This document shows, piece by piece, positions 1 through 10,430 of a DNA stretch of 64,000 nt (positions within the stretch are counted from its first letter, which is position 1; each line of letters starts with the position of its first letter). The position numbers and the translations under genes were made by a program. The notes beneath the pieces are model-generated. The model ran no database searches. It was given only the letters and a program-made list of their open reading frames with translations, and had not been told where the DNA came from. Origin of the DNA: Malania oleifera (taxonomy: Eukaryota; Streptophyta; Magnoliopsida; Santalales; Ximeniaceae); contig NC_080426.1 in assembly GCF_029873635.1 (NCBI RefSeq), positions 56,762,673-56,826,672 on the forward strand. The letters are read 5' to 3'.

Positions 1-414
1 AAGACGTACCAAAAGTAGGATATTCAAAATCTCCATTGTTAATTTTAAAAATTTGGCAAGGGATTCGGGAGTGAGAGAGATAGATTTTCCCATCATTTTG
101 GTCGAAAGCCCGTGTTCTTCTCTAACAAGATTGGCGTAGAAAATTTTGACAAGGTTCGAGAAGTGTCTCTTAGCTTGATAGAGAACAAAATTTTTCCATC
201 CTAGGGCTTCGAATAAAGAAATAATATGCGGGAAATCAGATGTGAAAAAGGAAGTATCAAGGACTTTACCTAGGATTGGTTCTGTCATACTTAGATGATT
301 GCGATAGAAACTTTTGGCGGGTGGGGCTACAAGCCATTGCTCAATGGACAGATCTTCAATGGGTTGAGAAGAGGTGGAAGGTTTCTTACTTCCAACAGAT
401 TTGATCCTTGACAT
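1..414 (-). CDS. Third ORF of the copia element, partial; resembles plant 'putative transposon protein' (Transposase_32-like) domain
   Basis: An uninterrupted frame starts at the ATG at 414-412 and stays open to the left edge (138 codons). It opens MSRIKSVGSKKPSTSSQP, a basic and Ser/Pro-rich leader. It then contains LFEALGWKNFV and LVKIFYANLVREEHG, which resemble the plant 'putative transposon protein' domain often annotated in retroelements (recalled family pattern W-x-n-F...VREFYANL). It sits about 370 bases downstream of the end of pol, in the same sense, in the position where SIRE-type elements carry an env-like or other extra ORF. No membrane segment is visible in this part, so it does not look env-like here. 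The function is unknown. It lacks the stops that riddle gag and pol, which may mean younger decay or chance. The C-terminus is outside the window. Confidence 0.65.
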   Translation of the reverse strand, partial: MSRIKSVGSKKPSTSSQPIEDLSIEQWLVAPPAKSFYRNHLSMTEPILGKVLDTSFFTSDFPHIISLFEALGWKNFVLYQAKRHFSNLVKIFYANLVREEHGLSTKMMGKSISLTPESLAKFLKLTMEILNILLLVRL

Positions 415-554
415 TGTGAAGTTTTTTTTTTTTTTTAATGGAAAAATGAAGGTGGTAGTGATGTATTTTGGAAATGAAAGATAGAGTTTGGTGATTTTTG
501 GAGGAGAAGGAACTGAGAAATGGAAGAGGACGAAAGCAAGGAAGAGTAGAAACC

Positions 555-765
555 CTAGGTTAGTTGGCTGACAACTCGAAGTTAGGGTTTTTACGTCAGT
601 CAGTCAGCTGACTACAAGGTCAGTTGGCTGACTGCTCTCTGTTTCAGAGACCTCAGCTCAGTCAGTCGGTTGGGTCTTGGGTCAGGCGGCTGACTACAAT
701 GCTTCTTTTTATTTATTTGTTCAGTTAGTCAGCTGGACCTGTAGTTAGTCGGCTGACTGTACAAT
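555..765. repeat. Cluster of degenerate GTCAGTCGGCTGACT repeats between pol and ORF3
   Basis: At least six imperfect copies of a near-palindromic 12-15-mer (variants of GTCAGTYGGCTGACT) lie between the end of pol and the third ORF. The same word family recurs in the element's 5' LTR at about 6750-7030. The half-sites CAGTC and GACTG give each copy weak dyad symmetry. The function is unknown. Confidence 0.75.
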
Positions 766-784
766 CTTTCTTAATTTTGGATTT

Positions 785-2290
785 TTACTCAATTTCTCTG
801 TTGTGCAATAGGCCAAGCTCTCTTCTAATGTTTATAAATCTATCTTCTGAGAGAGGTTAGTGAAGATATCGGACCATTGATCATTTGTATTAATAAATTC
901 GAGAGTTATGTCTTCTTTTTGAACATGATCTCTTAGAAAATGATGTCTTATGTCAATATGCTTGGTTCTTGAGTGTGAGATGGGATTTTTAGATATGTTT
1001 ATCGCACTTGTGTTGTCACACTTAATTGGTATTGTTCGATAATCTAGATTGAGGTCTTTTAATTGTTGTTTTATGTATAGTATTTGCGCACGACAACTCC
1101 CGGCCGCTATATATTCAGCCTCAGCGGTTGATAAGGCCACGGAGTTTTGTTTCTTTGAGAACCAAGATACTAAGGATCGCCCTAAGAAGTGACATGTGCC
1201 ACTTGTACTCTTTCTATCATTTTTACATCCGGCATAATTATCATCTGAATAGCTTATCATTTCAAAATCAGTGTCCTTTGGATACCACAAGCCTAGATCA
1301 AGGGTTCCTATCAAGTATCTTAGAATTCTTTTGACTGCAACTTGATGAGATTCCTTAGGTGCTGATTGAAATCTAGCGCACATGCATATACTAAACATGA
1401 TATCGGGTCTACTAGCAGTTAAATATAGTAAACTACCTATCATTCCTCAATAATATTTTGTGTCTGCTTGTTTTCCCTTTTCATCTCTATTAAGGCTTGT
1501 TGAGGTACTTATAGGGGTTCCTATGGGTTTACTTTGTTCCATATCAAACTTTTTGAGCATATCTTTAATATATTTAGTTTAATTTATGAATGTTCCATTT
1601 TTGGCTTGTTTGATTTGTAACCTTAGGAAATAATTTAACTCCCCCATCATACTCATTTCCAACTCTTTTTGCATACATGTGGCAAAATCTTTACATAGTT
1701 CTTCATTTGTAGCACCGAATATGATATCATCCACATATATTTGAACAATTAGCATTTCTTCGTTTTTAGTCTTAATGAATAGAGTGTTGTTTACCATTAC
1801 TCTTGAAAAGTCATTTTTGAGTACGAATTTACTTAGTCTCTCATACCAAGCTCTAGGAGCTTGTTTTAATCCATATAAGGCTTTGGTTAATCTAAATACG
1901 TGATCGGGATGTTTTAGGTCTTCAAAACCTGGTGGTTGTTTGACATAAACTTCTTCATTTATATACCCATTTAAGAACGTACTTTTTACATCCATTTGAT
2001 ATAGCATAGGCTAGGAGCATTCTAATTGCTTCCATTCTTGCTCGGGGGCAAATGTTTCATCGTAGTCAATACCTTTTTCTTGATTATAACCTTGTGCTAC
2101 TAGCCTAGCTTTATTTCTAACAACTACCCCATTTTCATCCTTCTTATTTCTAAAGACCCATTTAGTTCCTATGATTGAATGTTCGTTGGGTTTAGGTACT
2201 AGTTGCCATACTTGACTTCTTTCAAACTGATTTAGTTCTTCTTGCATGACCATAATCCAAGAATTGTCATTTAAGGCTTCTTCAATATTC
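785..2290 (-). pseudogene. Copia reverse transcriptase and RNase H (pol C-terminal part), broken
   Basis: RT_2-type reverse transcriptase followed by RNase H. The pieces at 2253-2011, 2007-1579 and 1443-832 read in succession. They show KWVFRNKKDENG, ARLVAQGYNQEKGIDYDETFAP, the second-strand motif [12 protein letters not shown], and the catalytic core [13 protein letters not shown]. The RNase H part holds SYSDDNYAGC, LSTAEAEYIAA and KCDNTSAI (D-E-D acidic residues). Stops or frameshifts lie near 2010, 1578 and 1444. A frame change near the end shifts the C-terminus to a frame that ends at 787-785 with the usual SIRE-type RRELGLL signature. It replicates element RNA into DNA in virus-like particles; this copy cannot do so intact. 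Confidence 0.92.
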
Positions 2291-2603
2291 TTGGGTTCAT
2301 CTTGAGATAAAAATGCATTGGTTGCATATATTTTTCAATGATGCTCTAGTGGTTACTCCTTTTGATGGTTCTCCAAGAATTTGATCTTTTGGATGACTTT
2401 TAACATATTTCCACTCTTTTGGTAGTTCTTGGTTTTCTGTGGGGTTTTCATTTGAAGTTTCATCATTGTTTTCCTCTTTTATTTCAAGATTTTCTTCTTT
2501 TTGTGAGATATCTTCTCTTTCATCATTCTTAATTTCTTTATTTGATTCATCAAAAGTTACATGCATAGATTCAACGATAGTAAGTGTTTTTTTATTATAA
2601 ACC

Positions 2604-3780
2604 TTATAAGACTTCATCTGATTTTGCATCAAATTTACCTAAATCATCTTTATTATTGAGAACAAAGCATTTACATCCAAATACATGGAAGTAAGCTATG
2701 TTGGGTCTTCTACCTTTCCATAGTTCATAAGGTGTTTTATCTAGACTTGATCTAATAGATACCCTATTTATAACATAACAAGCTGTATTTTCGACTTCAG
2801 CCCAAAAGTACTTAGGTAAATTATTTTCATTTAACATGGTTCTTGCCATTTCTTGAAGTGTTCTATTTTTTCTTTCAACAACTTCATTTTGTTGTGGAGT
2901 CCTAGGTGCTGAAAAGTTATGGTTTATACCATGATCATCACAAAATTTATCAACATCTTTGTTTTTGAACACTCTACCTTGATCACTCCTAAAGTTAGTT
3001 ATGTTATAGCCTTTTTCATTTTGTAGTTTCTTGCATAGAGTGATTAACATGTTATAAGCTTCATCTATATTTGCTTAGAACAATACCCAAGTATATCTTG
3101 AATAATCATCCACAATCACAAAGGCATATTATTTGCCTCCTAAGCTTTGTGTTCTAGTAGGACCAAATAAGTCTAGGTGCAAGAGTTCTAAGGGTCTACC
3201 AGTTGATATGTACTTCTTCTTTTTGAAACTTGTCTTGACTTGTTTTCCTTTTTGGCATGCATCACAAATCTTATCTTTTATAAATTTTGTATTTGGTAAT
3301 CCTTTTACTAAACTTTTCTTGGATAGTTTAGAGAATAGGTCTATGCTTGCATGTCCTAGTTTCCTATGCCAAAGCCAACTAGTTTCATTCATGGCAGCCA
3401 AACAAGTCACATTTTGATTAACTAGGTTATCAAGATTTATACAATATACATTATTTACCCTATGAGCTGTGAATAAGGTTTCATCATTCTTAGGATTTTG
3501 AATAATGCATTTGTCTTTCTTAAAAATTATTTCAAAACCTTTGTCACTTAATTGACTAATACTCAAAAGATTATGTTTTAAACCATCTACCAACAACACA
3601 TCATCAATTGTAAGAGAGGGTTCTTTACGTATTTTACCAATGCCAACAATTTTACCTTTGACATTGTCACCGAAGGTCACGTATCCCCCATCTTTTTGTT
3701 TTGGTGGTGAACTTGGTCCTATCTCCGGTCATGTGTCTTGAACACCCGCTGTCCAAGTACCACTTTTCCCTTGATGGTGT
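2604..3780 (-). pseudogene. Copia protease and integrase region, broken
   Basis: Near 3765-3700 one frame reads WYLDSGCSRHMTGD, the copia aspartic protease (D-S-G) signature. A GAG-pre-integrase domain follows (3680-3129) with the HRKLGH and CDACQKGKQ zinc-binding HHCC elements and ELLHLDLFGPT, the start of the integrase core. The core continues at 3050-2604 with FRSDQGRVFKN (second catalytic Asp), TPQQNEVVERKNRTL (catalytic Glu) and an integrase C-terminal FHVFGCKCFV. An in-frame stop near 3077 and frame changes near 3128 and 3680 break it. The stretch 2297-2632 encodes the acidic linker to RT. Integrase would insert the element cDNA; this copy is disrupted. Confidence 0.9.
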
Positions 3781-3817
3781 TGTCCTAAAGCACACCTACA
3801 ATGAAGGATGAATGGTG

Positions 3818-5573
3818 TTAGTTTTTTGGAACCCAAATTTTCTGAACTTTCTTTGAATTATTTCTAGTTCCATTGTTTACTTTCCATTCACCTTGAACTT
3901 TAACATATTTCCTTTTGAGCGGGCAATTAAACGTCACATGTCCTTTATTCTTGCACATGTAGCAAGTAGTATGTTCATGTATATTGGTTGAGGAAGTACT
4001 AGCATAGTACTTTGCTTCTTTAACAAAATATCCCATGAATAACTTCTTACTTCTTTTATTTGCTTTTCCATTATATCCGATTCCTTCTCTATTTTCATGT
4101 AATCTTTGTTGTCCAATCATCTTTTCAAAATTTTCTTTACGTTTGGTAAAGTTATAAATGATTTTCTCTTTCTCCTCTATTGACTTCTTAAGTTCAATTA
4201 TTTCTAAATTCTTCTTATTTTGATCATCTGCTTGTATTTTGACTATTTCTTGAGTCATATCTTTTATTTTCGCTTCTAACTTTTCAATATGAGATTCTTT
4301 CTCCTTTTCAATGGATTTAGAAAATTCAAGTTGTTTCATTAGTTTTTCATTTTGTTCTTTCAAAGTTATGTTTCTTTTGGAGACTTTGAGAAACCTTTTA
4401 TGTAAGGCAAACAACTCAGTTTGTAGTTCTTTATAGGAGGGCATGGTATCACAAGATTCGTTATTAGATTCTGTTGATGATGAGTAGTAAGAATTTACCT
4501 CTTCATCATTTGCCATGAAGCACATATTTGCTATCTCTTGTCCGTTTGACTCGTTCTCCGTTTTGCTTGTGCTTGAATCATCCTATGTAGCTTTCATTGC
4601 CTCCTTCTTCTTCTTTTTATCCTTCTTGAGTAAAGGGCATTCTGGCTTGATATGTCCTGGTTTCTTGCAATGATAATATGTAGGAGGGTCATTTTTACTT
4701 TTGTTTTCTTTCCTACTTGTTCCCTTTTTTCTGTTTTCTTTTTACTAAATTTTCTAGGGAACCTTTTATTTCTTCTATAGAACTTGCCAAGTCTTTTAGT
4801 GATGAATACTAATTCATCTTGGTCTAGGTCACTTGACTTTCTTTCATCTTCACTTTAGCTTTTACTAGCTGCTTTTAAGGCAATGGACTTCTTATGCTTA
4901 GGTTCAGGGTTTCTTTCTTTTAATGCCATTTCATAAGTGAGTAGTGAACCTATAAGTTCATCTAGTGAGGTGGTCTTAAGGTTCCTTCCTTCTGTTATTG
5001 TAGTGGCCTTTGGTTCCCCCATATGGAGGGAAGACCTCTTAGTATTTTCCGAATCATTTCATAGGTGGTGTAGATCTTTCCTAAGGCACTTAGAGAATTT
5101 ATTATGTGAGTAAATCTAGTATACATACTAGTGATTGTTTCATCTGAATTCATTCTGAAAGCTTCATACTCACTGGTTAGCATGTCAATCCTATTGTCTC
5201 TAACATCTACCGTTCCTTCATACGTTACTTCTAAATGGTTCCAAATTTCTTTGGCCATTTTATAGGCCATGACTCTATTGAATTCATTAGCGTCTATAAT
5301 ACAATACAAGGCATTTATGGCACTTGAATTTATTTGAACCATTTTGTAGTCTATATCGGTCAAATCCTTTTTTTCTTTAGGAATTTGTTTTCCATTCACT
5401 ATTTTGGTAGGAATTAGATCTCCATCTATGACAACTTCTCAAGCTTTCCAATCCATATGTTGAAGATAGATTTGCATTCGTTTTTTCCAAAAAGTATAGT
5501 TATGTCCACAAAAGATTGGTGGTCGGGTTGAGGATTGGCCCTCTTCGAAGGGAGCTACTCCTATGTGTGCCAT
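3818..5573 (-). pseudogene. Copia gag (SIRE-like, two zinc knuckles and long coiled coil), broken
   Basis: Begins MAHIGVAPFEEGQSSTRPP at 5573, just inside the primer site. The capsid-like domain is seen at 5399-4995 (DYKMVQINSSAINALYC, ILRGLPSIW). A first knuckle near 4690-4640 reads YYHCKKPGHIKPEC, with Tyr where the first Cys is expected. A second knuckle at about 3960-3915 is intact: CYMCKNKGHVTFNC. Between them lies a long Glu/Lys-rich coiled coil (about residues 25-120 of the 4525-3818 frame). A stop replaces a Trp codon near 5438, and frame changes occur near 4995 and 4560-4860. Gag would form the particle shell and package RNA. The non-autonomous element at 28184 has a closely similar gag. 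Confidence 0.88.
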
Positions 5574-5611
5574 TCGATCTTTTTATAGCTTCTTGTTAAG
5601 ATTTACTATAA

Positions 5612-5627
5612 CTAGGCTTTGATACCA
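5612..5627 (-). other. Primer-binding site of copia element 1
   Basis: On the - strand TGGTATCAAAGCCTAG lies two bases inside the 5' LTR. It is complementary to the 3' end of plant initiator Met-tRNA (typical site TGGTATCAGAGC) and fixes the LTR end at 5630. Confidence 0.85.
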
Positions 5628-5629
5628 AT

Positions 5630-7475
5630 TGAAATTAGAATAGCGTTCCCAAGAGGGGGGTGAATTGGATTAATTAAAAATTTAATTTCTTTTCAACTTC
5701 TTACTTTTTTTTAATGCAACAATAAGAAAGTAAATCAATCAACTTATGATCACAACCAAATCACACCACAAAGTACTAAAAAATTAAAAACACAATCCAA
5801 ACCAAAATATGAAAATCAATTTCAATCATTCAAGAATTTTATGTTTTTTGGTAGCAATTCTGTAGTTATTTGCATACCCTTCTTTGGATGGAATTTTATT
5901 GCGTTTCTCTTAATCAAGATTTCTGAAAATTAACAAATATACTCCCTTGTGGGTTTCCGCAAACGGTTAATTGAAATGTACTTTCTAAAATCAAGAGTCT
6001 TCTTTGAATTTTGATTTTAAGCCCTGCAACCTGCATTTAGCATACACAAGAATATATGTTGTAGAAAAAAAAAGAGTAGGGATGAGAAGAACGCCGAGAT
6101 TTACGAGGTTCGGCTTATCCCTAGCGTACGTCCTCGCCATTGGTCAATTTCACCAAAGGATTCCACTAAGTATGCCCCTTTCCAAGCTGAGCAAGCCTCT
6201 TACAATATTCCCTCTTTTTTAGGAAGAGAAACCTCTCCAAGCGATCAACCCCCGCTTGGTACAACGATCCAAATCAGCTTTGAACCGTCAATAATACAAT
6301 GAGAAGGCTACTAGAATTTGAGTACATAGAAACTCTCAAAACATAGTAGAGTTGTACAAGTTAGAGCACAAAATATACTTCAATCAAATAATAATAAAGA
6401 AAGTATGAAGTTCAAGTATAGAGATCACCAAAGGTTCGTTAAGTGATTGAGAAAACTCAGTGTAAGAACCGTAGTTTGATGATTCAGCAACGATTTCAAA
6501 AGTTATCTTCCAGATGGAGTGTGAGCAATAGAGAACTTAGAGAGAGATTGTAAGCTTGAATACAAGAGTGCTGTGTGATTACTTGGTGATTAAATTCTTG
6601 GGATAAAAGGAGTATTTATAGGAATTTTAGGATTAGTTTCCTTGTTCCCCAAGTAACTTGGAGTGTCTACCAAGTTTTTATAACGTTCATAATTGAAAAA
6701 CTAATTTTTGAAATTTTCCCGTTGGAGTTTAAAAAATCAAATCCCATGGAGTCATCGGCTGGACAAGTGACTGAGTAGTATATTTCCACAGGGTCAGTCG
6801 GCTGGATAGGCGGCTGACACCCTTCTGTCTGCCAGAAATTAAATTCAGGAAATTGTTAGTCGGCTGGCTCGACATAGTTCAAAATGGGTCTGTCGGCTGG
6901 GCACTGTCAGTTGGCTGAGTGATTTCAGTTCATTGTATTAGTCGGCTGGGCGGTTAACTTAGCTGTTGATTTTCTGTTAGTTGGTTGAGTAAGCCCAGTG
7001 CATTTCTGGTCAGTCGGCTGACCAGTCCTCTTTCTGGTTTTTCATTTTTGGGTTTCAAATTTAGTTTTGCTCTTTTGCTTTGATCTTTCATAAAACATTT
7101 TCTGGGGTTTTAAAATAGGTCTCTAAGTCCATGTATTTCCCCTAAAGAGCTTCATATTTCTAAATTATATTTGATTTGGAGTACTTACAAACAACTTTAC
7201 TGAATATGACATTTAAGTACTAAATCTTCAAGTCTCTTGATTGTTCATCTTGACTTCGAGTCCCTTTAGGTCTTCAAGCTTTTTCATTTGTCTTTTAATG
7301 CTTAAATACTCGGAGAAGCTTTCACTTGATTTGGCTTTGATTTCCAGCTTGCTTCCATGACAATCATGAGTGTAGGGTTATGTAATCTTGAAATAAAGTT
7401 TCTCAACAACACATGTTAAAATATCTTCATTTTGTTATCATCAAAACAAGATTGAAAAACTTAGTTAGGCCAACA
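5630..7475 (-). repeat. 5' LTR of copia element 1 (about 1.85 kb)
   Basis: Bounded by TGTTGGCC at 7475 and TTTCA at 5630 (- strand), with the primer site immediately inside. It contains a cluster of GTCAGTCGGCTGAC-type repeats (about 6750-7030), a 13-base palindrome CCAAGTAACTTGG (6649-6661), a TATA box (6620-6613) and, further downstream, a block at 6103-6140 shared with the LTR of element 2. Several unrelated open frames on the + strand here are chance. Confidence 0.85.
6613..6661 (-). promoter_or_regulatory. LTR core promoter: palindrome plus TATA box
   Basis: TATAAATA at 6620-6613 follows the palindrome CCAAGTAACTTGG (6661-6649) by about 30 bases. The same arrangement occurs at 29102-29150 in the other element, supporting a functional core promoter. 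The start of transcription is inferred to be about 30 bases past the TATA box. Confidence 0.65.
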
Positions 7476-7879
7476 GGACGTTTGTGGCAGTTGACCTACA
7501 GAGAAGGACAAGATAGGTTGGAAGCAATGTGATTGAATGGAATTTGGTTCTTGTACTGATAGTGACTAGAGGTCCCATTCTCTTGTGTTAGGTTGAGACT
7601 GTAGCCTTACCTAATGAGGTAAAGAGATTCTGCAGTGGGCTTGTGGAAAGGCCGAACTGGTAATCAATTGTGGTGCTATAAAAGCAGTTGGAGTTCTATC
7701 ACCAATCTGCACTTGATCACTCTTAAACAGAGGTACAGGGGGTGGCAACGAATGATAGAAAGGATGATGTGGGGTAATATTTCCTTTTGAGAACAGAACC
7801 CCTAAGTGAAGCAGGGTTTTTCATAGTTTCCACATGATTATAGTTAAATATGAATATGCTTGTTCAGCCAAAAGTGAAG

Positions 7880-9150
7880 ATGGGGTGTCTTGATTGGGTT
7901 TTAGAAATGAGAAGGGTTTGGCTGTAGCCTTGTAGGTGGAGGAAGTGGATTAGGGTCTATCTTCCCTCCATTGTATTTGCATTTGCAGTTAATGGTGGGC
8001 TTTGTTTTTGTGCATCCAAATGTGTTCATCAAGGTGATCCTTTGTCTTCTTTTCTTTTCTCTATATTGGCGGATGTTGTTGACTTCTGAGTAAGAGGACT
8101 AGTTGTTAACCTTGCAGTGTGGAGAGAGGTGCAGTGGATTATCCTAGGGTGGGGCCAGAGGATACAGTCATATCTCATTTACAGTTTGCTAATGCTATTC
8201 CCTTTTTGTCCAAGGAGAAGAAGTGCTTTGTGAATGTGCTTACTTTTTTGCAAGTGTTTTAGAGAGTGTTTAGGTTAAAGATTAGTGGGCTGGTTGGTTT
8301 TAATTCAGAAGAGGCAGGTGTAACTTAGTTAAAAGAGATGGGGGTTATGTTAACCATAACTTGCCTGTTTCTTATGTATGTAATTATGTGTGCTGCTAGG
8401 AGGTAATCGTAGATACTAGAGCCTTCTCTTTTTGCAATCTGGCTGTAGGAAGGTGGCTGTTTTTCCTGGCATCCCAGGGAAAGAGGGGGGGGGGAGGAGG
8501 GGGTTGGTTAGGTGTTGCTTTTTCATCCATGGGGGGCATAATACTTTAATTTATGCTTCTTATCATCAACCCCCCTTTAAACAGCAGCCCCTTCTAAAGT
8601 TGCTTTCTTTGCATGGGAGGCTACTCTTAGAAAAATTCTTACATTTGACAACCTTCAAAAAGGACAAGTTGCTTTCTTTGCATGGGACCCTTGTGAGTAG
8701 GTGCTTCTTGTGTTTTTGATGTGCGGAATCTATTGATCACATCCTCTTGCACTGGTCCTGGGCCAGAGCCCTTTGGGATTTGGTCATGTTCTCAGCAGAC
8801 TTCAGTAAGATATTGCTCGAACGGTGGAAGGTGAGCTATGGGCTTGGAATGGAATCCATGCTAGCAAGGAGAGGAGGATAGCTTTGTCCCTGATTCCCCT
8901 TGCCATCTTTTTGTTGTTATGGAACGGAATAACAGAGCTTTTGAAGGAATGCCAACATCCCTTAAATGTTGTAAAGAACAACTAGTTACTACTGTTACAG
9001 TGTTACTACATGGCATAGTGGTTTGTCCTTAGTTGACTCACTTGTAATCCTTGATTTTTGACACCCTGCAGAGCAGGCAAGAGTTTGCAGCTCTGTAAAT
9101 GGGTGGCATCCCCTTGATGCCTTTTAATGAATTTCCATTTTGCTGATAAA
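7880..9150 (+). pseudogene. Decayed LINE (L1-type) fragment: RT core and zinc-finger domain
   Basis: Frames on the + strand show non-LTR RT motifs: HQGDPLSSFLFSILADVVD near 8030-8090, then SHLQFANAIPFLS near 8170-8210, where the usual FADD has lost both Asp residues. Near 8640-8770 comes the plant LINE zinc-binding domain (LTFDNLQKGQVASLHG-like, CFLC, ESIDHILLHWSWARALWDL). The 3' end is probably near 9145, after a TTTAATGAATTTCC tail. Many stops and frameshifts are present and it is not functional. The stretch 7476-7880 is probably the older, unrecognisable continuation; element 1 appears to have inserted into or beside it. Confidence 0.75.
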
Positions 9151-9179
9151 ATTTTGCTCTCTCTTTTTGGAATCCTCAT

Positions 9180-10430
9180 GCAAGTTGCTTATAGGTTGGA
9201 CAAATTACCAGGAGATTTTTTATTTTTTGGGGTTGGTTAGGGGTGGATGAGAGTAAGAGGGATCATTTGATTTGTTGGGAAAATGTTTGATGGCTGTGGG
9301 TTGGGTATGGGAAACTTAGTGCCCAAGAACATTGTCTTAGTGAGTAAATGGTCATGTCACTTTCTTTTAGAGCTTCAGCCCCTATGACACAAGGTAATCC
9401 ATAGTAAATATAGGATCCAATAGGGTGGGCAGGTTGATATAGCTGGTGTAAATGCGACTGATGTAATCCTGTGGAAACAGCCTCTTGCAAAAATGCAAGG
9501 TAAGGCAGTGTACTATAGACCATTGTGGTCCACCCCTTTCCCGGACGTCGCTTACGCGGGCGATTTTTGCACCAGACTGCCCTTTTAATTTTTTTTTTTT
9601 TTTCCATCTTTTAATTCTTTGTAAACATGTGATCCAACAGGATGGATGGGAACCAGATGTTGTGGCCAGTGCTAATGCGACTTATGTGAGCCCTTGGAAA
9701 TTTATTTCTCAGGTTTTCCATCAATTTATTCCTTAGGTGAGGCTTCACATTCATAATGGGGAGAGACTTTGTACTTTGTTTTCGGAGGGAGATTGGATTG
9801 AGGATGCTTCTTTTTGTATTGCTTCTCCTCATCTCTATTCTCTTTTGAATCGTCTTAATGCTCCCATTCCTAGTTTCTTTCTTTTCGAGGGAGTGCTTGC
9901 TTCTTGGAACCTTATTTTAGAAGAAATATGAATGAAAGAAACATTTCATCCTGTTTGCTGTTTGGGTGCTTGATTCTTTTTTGTCCTTCTGTCGTAGGGT
10001 TTGGACTTTGGATGTGTTGAGGGAATTTTTCTAAATTCTTTCTTTGAAGATTTTTAGTTTTTAATGGGTGTACGGTTCTCTTTGCACTCCTTGAAATTGA
10101 TGAGTCGAATGCTCTCATGTTTTTGTGTGCTTCTTTTTCCTGGGTTATGTTTGGGTCTTTGGGGAGTGCGTTGCTTTTCCCTGGAAAATTTTTTGCTTTC
10201 AAAATTTTAAGTGGTTAGGAGGGGAAGATTATTTGGAAATGTGCTACTTTTTCTGTAGCGTGGTGTATTTGGGAGGGTGAGGCTGGTCGATGTGCAAAGG
10301 GATTAGATGGCTTTGTTTAATTTCTGGTTTTTTGGTGTTTCTTCCTTTTTTGTATCATATTTTGAAGGAGATTCATTGTCCTCCAAAATCTGTACTCTTT
10401 TTTTTATATCAATAAAGGGAATTATTGAAA
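9180..10430 (+). pseudogene. Second decayed LINE 3' fragment
   Basis: It carries the region between RT and the zinc domain of plant L1 elements: RDHLICWENV near 9260, then GWEPDVVASANATYVSPWKF (9650-9710), NGERLCTLFSEGDWIEDASF (9760-9810) and PHLYSLLNRL, and near 10220-10300 IWKCATFSVAWCIWEGE, matching the 'WCIWKERN' end of LINE ORF2. It ends with a TATCAATAAAGGG tail near 10420. It is interrupted at 9471-9603 by a SINE fragment. No intact frame remains. Confidence 0.7.
9471..9603 (+). mobile_element. Au-like SINE, 5'-truncated
   Basis: The sequence from GTGGAAACAGCCTCTTGC through a CpG-rich stretch (CCCTTTCCCGGACGTCGC) to GACTGCCCTTTT and a T run matches my recollection of the 3' half of the angiosperm Au SINE, which ends in poly(T). 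The tRNA-like A and B boxes are absent. Confidence 0.7.

Larger units (their letters stand above)
1..7475 (-). mobile_element. Ty1/copia LTR retrotransposon, SIRE-like (5' LTR, gag, pol, extra ORF); 3' LTR outside window
   Basis: Read on the - strand, the order is 5' LTR (7475-5630), tRNA-iMet-type primer site, gag, protease, integrase, reverse transcriptase, RNase H, then a further ORF reaching base 1. Integrase before RT is the Ty1/copia order. The long LTR, the coiled-coil gag with two zinc knuckles and the ORF after pol all suggest the SIRE/Maximus lineage; that assignment is inference. Gag and pol carry frameshifts and stops, so this copy is probably inactive. The 3' LTR lies left of the window, so the target duplication cannot be checked; the 5 bases next to the 5' LTR are GGACG. 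The element lies antisense to the DmX-like gene downstream. Confidence 0.9.

Noticed and set aside
1128-1334. Open frame on the + strand across RNase H
   Set aside because: Shadow of the - strand pol frame.
6004-6222. 72-codon + strand frame inside the LTR
   Set aside because: It is antisense to the conserved U5 block of the LTR and has no protein similarity.
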